Assembly (NCBI GenBank): GCA_016789845.1
Contig: JAEUQA010000037.1
Location: 117,018-181,017 of the forward strand
Origin: Chromatiales bacterium
GTDB lineage: Bacteria; Pseudomonadota; Gammaproteobacteria; Steroidobacterales; GCA-2729495
DNA: 64,000 bases
Direction: 5' to 3'
Part shown: one piece after another, positions 61,084-64,000 of the stretch
Numbering within the stretch: the stretch's first letter is position 1
Layout of the letters: each line of letters starts with the position of its first letter
Translations under genes and position numbers: made by a program
Notes under the pieces: model-generated
The model's database searches: none
What the model saw: only the letters and a program-made list of their open reading frames with translations
What the model was told of the DNA's origin: nothing

Positions 61084-63936
61084 GTGACAGACGAATCCGC
61101 CGGCAACACCGCCGCTCCTCTCGACAAATCCTACCAGCCCGCCGGCATCGAGCAGCGCTGGTACGCCCACTGGGAGTCCGCCGGGTATTTCGCGCCGTCC
61201 GGCCACGGCGCCCCCTTTTGCATCATGATCCCGCCGCCCAACGTCACGGGCACGCTGCACATGGGCCACGCCTTCCAGCACACGCTGCAGGACGCCCTGA
61301 CGCGCTACCACCGGATGCGCGGCGACAACACCCTGTGGCAGCCGGGCACGGATCACGCTGGCATTGCCACCCAGATGGTCGTCGAGCGGCAGCTCAATGC
61401 CGAGGGCCAGCGCCGCCAGGACCTGGGACGGGAGTCCTTCGTGGCCCGCGTCTGGCAGTGGAAGCAGGAGTCCGGTGGGACGATCACCCGGCAGATGCGC
61501 CGCCTCGGCAATTCGGTGGACTGGTCCCGGGACCGCTTCACGATGGATGAGGGCCTCTCGCGGGCCGTCACCGAGGTCTTCGTCCGGCTGCATGGTGAGG
61601 GCCTCATCTATCGCGGCAAGCGCCTCGTCAACTGGGATCCGGTGCTGCACACCGCCCTGTCCGACCTGGAAGTCCAGTCGGAGCCCGAGCAGGGTTCGCT
61701 CTGGCACCTCCGGTACCCGCTGGCGGACGGCAGCGGGTACCTCGTGGTGGCGACCACCCGCCCCGAAACCATGCTGGGCGACACCGCCGTCGCCGTGCAC
61801 CCGGAGGACGACCGGTACCGCGCGCACGTCGGGAAGCAGGTCCGGCTGCCGCTCACCAACCGGCTGATCCCGGTCATTGCGGACGAGTACGTGGACCGGG
61901 AGTTCGGCTCGGGCTGCGTCAAGATCACGCCGGGGCACGACTTCAACGACTACGAGATGGGCAAGCGGCACCAGCTGCCGCTCATCAACGTCTTCGACAG
62001 GGACGCCCGCATCATCAGCAGGCCCGACGCCGCGGGCTCCGGCTATGACCCGGGCCAGGCTCTCGACGAGATCCCGGCAGACCTGCGCGGCCTGGACCGC
62101 GCGGAAGCACGCCGGCGCATCATCGCCCTCCTCGAGGATCAGGGGCTCGTCGAGCGCATCGACCCACACACCCTGCAGGTGCCCCGAGGCGACCGGAGCG
62201 GCGCCGTCCTCGAGCCCTGGCTCACCGACCAGTGGTACGTGAAGATCGCGCCGCTGGCGGCGCCGGCGATCGCCGCCGTCCAGGACGGCCGGATCCGCTT
62301 CGTGCCCGAGAACTGGTCCAAGACGTACTTCCAGTGGATGAACAACATCCAGGACTGGTGCATCAGCCGCCAGCTCTGGTGGGGCCACCGGATCCCGGCC
62401 TGGTATGACGCCGACGGCAAGGTCTACGTGGGCCACAGCGAACAGGCCGTGCGCTCGGCCCACCAGCTGGGCCCGGACATCGCGTTGCGCCAGGACGAGG
62501 ACGTGCTCGACACCTGGTTCTCGTCGGCGCTCTGGCCCTTCTCCACCCTCGGCTGGCCGGAGCAGACGGAGGCGCTGAAGACCTTCTATCCCTCCAGCGT
62601 GCTCGTGACCGGCTTCGACATCATCTTCTTCTGGGTCGCGCGCATGATCATGTTCGGCCTCAAGTTCGCCGGGGACGTGCCCTTCCGCGAGGTGTACATC
62701 ACCGGCCTGATCCGGGACGAGAACGGCGACAAGATGTCCAAGTCCAAGGGCAACATCCTGGATCCGCTGGACCTCATCGACGGCATCGACCTGCCGAGCC
62801 TGCTGGCCAAGCGCACCACCGGTCTGATGCAGCCCCAGCTCAGGCCCCAGATCGAGAAGGCGACGAAGAAGCAGTTCCCCAATGGCATTCCCGACTACGG
62901 CACGGACGCCCTGCGGTTCACGTTTGCCGCGCTCGCCAGCACTGGCCGCGACATCCGCTTCGACCTGAACCGCATCGAGGGCTACCGGAACTTCTGCAAC
63001 AAGATCTGGAACGCGGCGCGCTTCGTGCTGATGAACGTCGAGGGGCGCGAGCTCGCCCGGGGCGCCGCCGCGATGGCCGCGCTTGGCCTGCCGGATCGCT
63101 GGATCCTCTCCCGCCTCTCCAGGACGGTCGAGGCCGTGGAGGGACACTTCACGACCTACCGGTTCGACCTCGCCGCGCGCACCCTCTACGAGTTCATCTG
63201 GAACGAGTACTGCGACTGGTACCTGGAGCTCACGAAGCCGATCCTCCAGGACGCCGGCACATCGGCCAGCGTGCAGGCCGTGACCCGGCGCACGCTGGTC
63301 ACGGTGCTCGAGGCCCTGCTGCGTGCCACCCATCCGTTCATGCCGTTCATCACGGAAGAGATCTGGCAGCGGGTTGCCCCGCTGGCGGGCGCCTGCGGGG
63401 AATCGATCATGACGCAGCGCTGGCCGGATCCGTCATTCTTCCCCGTGGACGATGCCGCCGAGGCCGAGCTGGGGTGGATACAGGGGTTCATCCTGGCCGT
63501 CCGGCAGATCCGCGGCGAGATGGACATCGCGCCGGGCAGGCGCATTCCCGTTCTTCTCCAGGACGCGATGCCGGATGACACGCGGCTCCTCGCGGTGCAC
63601 GACCGCTATCTCCGGGAGCTTGCCCGGGTTTCCGGCATCGAACTGCTGGGGGCCGGCGTCCAGCCGCCGCCCAGCGCCACCGCACTCGTGGGCAGCCTCA
63701 GGGTGCTGGTCCCGATTGCCGGCCTGATCGACGTGGCGGCGGAGCGTGCGCGGCTGACGAAGAACCGGCAGAAGGCAGCCACGGACCTGGAGCGGGTCGA
63801 GCAGAAACTGGCCACCGAGAGCTTTACCAGCCACGCGCCGGAGGCCGTGGTGGCCAAGGAGCGCGAACGACAACAGGCCCTGCGCCGCGACCTGTCAAAG
63901 CTGGACGCCCAGCTGGCCCAGCTGGCTGCCTTGTAA
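61084..63936 (+). CDS. valS: Valyl-tRNA synthetase
   Basis: ValS charges tRNA-Val and edits mischarged threonine. The 950-aa protein has the class I HIGH variant in [12 protein letters not shown] (~60), the editing domain ([20 protein letters not shown]), WYVKIAPLA and the KMSKSKGN signature at ~550. The anticodon-binding domain follows and then a C-terminal coiled coil ([24 protein letters not shown], residues ~898-921). GTG 61084 follows the small gene's TGA without a gap, with AAGGA upstream. It is complete. Confidence 0.97.
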   Translation: MTDESAGNTAAPLDKSYQPAGIEQRWYAHWESAGYFAPSGHGAPFCIMIPPPNVTGTLHMGHAFQHTLQDALTRYHRMRGDNTLWQPGTDHAGIATQMVVERQLNAEGQRRQDLGRESFVARVWQWKQESGGTITRQMRRLGNSVDWSRDRFTMDEGLSRAVTEVFVRLHGEGLIYRGKRLVNWDPVLHTALSDLEVQSEPEQGSLWHLRYPLADGSGYLVVATTRPETMLGDTAVAVHPEDDRYRAHVGKQVRLPLTNRLIPVIADEYVDREFGSGCVKITPGHDFNDYEMGKRHQLPLINVFDRDARIISRPDAAGSGYDPGQALDEIPADLRGLDRAEARRRIIALLEDQGLVERIDPHTLQVPRGDRSGAVLEPWLTDQWYVKIAPLAAPAIAAVQDGRIRFVPENWSKTYFQWMNNIQDWCISRQLWWGHRIPAWYDADGKVYVGHSEQAVRSAHQLGPDIALRQDEDVLDTWFSSALWPFSTLGWPEQTEALKTFYPSSVLVTGFDIIFFWVARMIMFGLKFAGDVPFREVYITGLIRDENGDKMSKSKGNILDPLDLIDGIDLPSLLAKRTTGLMQPQLRPQIEKATKKQFPNGIPDYGTDALRFTFAALASTGRDIRFDLNRIEGYRNFCNKIWNAARFVLMNVEGRELARGAAAMAALGLPDRWILSRLSRTVEAVEGHFTTYRFDLAARTLYEFIWNEYCDWYLELTKPILQDAGTSASVQAVTRRTLVTVLEALLRATHPFMPFITEEIWQRVAPLAGACGESIMTQRWPDPSFFPVDDAAEAELGWIQGFILAVRQIRGEMDIAPGRRIPVLLQDAMPDDTRLLAVHDRYLRELARVSGIELLGAGVQPPPSATALVGSLRVLVPIAGLIDVAAERARLTKNRQKAATDLERVEQKLATESFTSHAPEAVVAKERERQQALRRDLSKLDAQLAQLAAL

Positions 63937-63947
63937 GAGGCACCGGG

Positions 63948-64000
63948 TTTGGCATCTGGGCATTTGCGCGGCGTTGCCGCGCAAATGCCCAGATGCCAAA
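63948..64000. repeat. Perfect 25-bp inverted repeat ending at the window edge
   Basis: TTTGGCATCTGGGCATTTGCGCGGC, GTT and the exact reverse complement form a 25-bp stem with a 3-nt loop, starting 12 bp after the valS stop and ending on the last base of the window. The palindrome may continue beyond the edge. It may be a terminator, a repeat element or a sequencing or assembly fold-back. Confidence 0.9.

Noticed and set aside
61021..63333. 770-codon open frame on the minus strand opposite valS
   Set aside because: It is the complement of a complete ValS with all motifs. The translation has no recognisable domain and is a GC-rich antisense shadow.

Overview
The window reads as chromosomal core DNA of a high-GC gammaproteobacterium. 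The evidence is E. coli-like gene order over long stretches (queG / nnr-tsaE-ami-mutL-miaA-hfq-hflX-hflK-hflC-DUF2065-purA, rnr-rlmB, rpsF-rpsR-rplI, dnaB-alr, pcnB-folK-panB-panC, lptF-lptG / pepA-holC-valS, ffh-rpsP-rimM-trmD-rplS), a full Mla system and BepA. The GC-rich base composition gives many long antisense shadow ORFs, and GTG or TTG starts are frequent. The exact lineage cannot be fixed from the sequence. I see no phage, insertion sequence, CRISPR array or rRNA.

Layout: 2-2094 (+) holds a 5'-truncated BepA-type M48 protease and mlaA. 2031-6161 (-) holds fda-type aldolase followed by mlaFEDCB, converging on mlaA with overlapping 3' ends. 6299-13179 (+) is a SUF iron-sulfur operon: an Rrf2 regulator with an IscR-type operator, then sufBCDSU, sufT and a SixA-like phosphatase. 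13180-23504 (-) is one tightly packed run: ffh-rpsP-rimM-trmD-rplS, then a TatT-containing TRAP transporter, a PQQ-type propeller lipoprotein and sppA. radA (-) is divergent from a CHASE2-Ser/Thr kinase / PP2C phosphatase / twin-FHA signalling module (25083-29132, +). 29129-37024 (-) holds alr, dnaB, rplI, a membrane protein, rpsR, rpsF, rlmB and rnr. A tRNA-Leu(CAG) with a near-consensus promoter follows (+). 37220-50565 (-) holds two little-known genes and then the purA-to-nnr cluster. queG is +. 51673-55886 (-) holds panC-panB-deoxynucleoside kinase-folK-pcnB. tRNA-Glu(CTC) and an RDD membrane protein are +. lptF-lptG (-) diverge from pepA-holC-small orf-valS (+). The window ends in a perfect 25-bp hairpin.

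Functional themes: outer-membrane upkeep (BepA, Mla, LptFG, amidase), iron-sulfur assembly under probable cluster-responsive control, translation and RNA processing, cofactor synthesis (pantothenate, folate, queuosine, NAD(P)H repair), and one phospho-signalling cassette. The least ordinary items are the TatT-type TRAP transporter placed directly behind the ribosomal operon, the CHASE2-kinase/phosphatase/FHA cassette, a rimM gene with no standard start codon, an uncharacterised overlapping gene pair beside tRNA-Leu, and the terminal perfect inverted repeat. I do not find a clear-cut new defence or mobile system.
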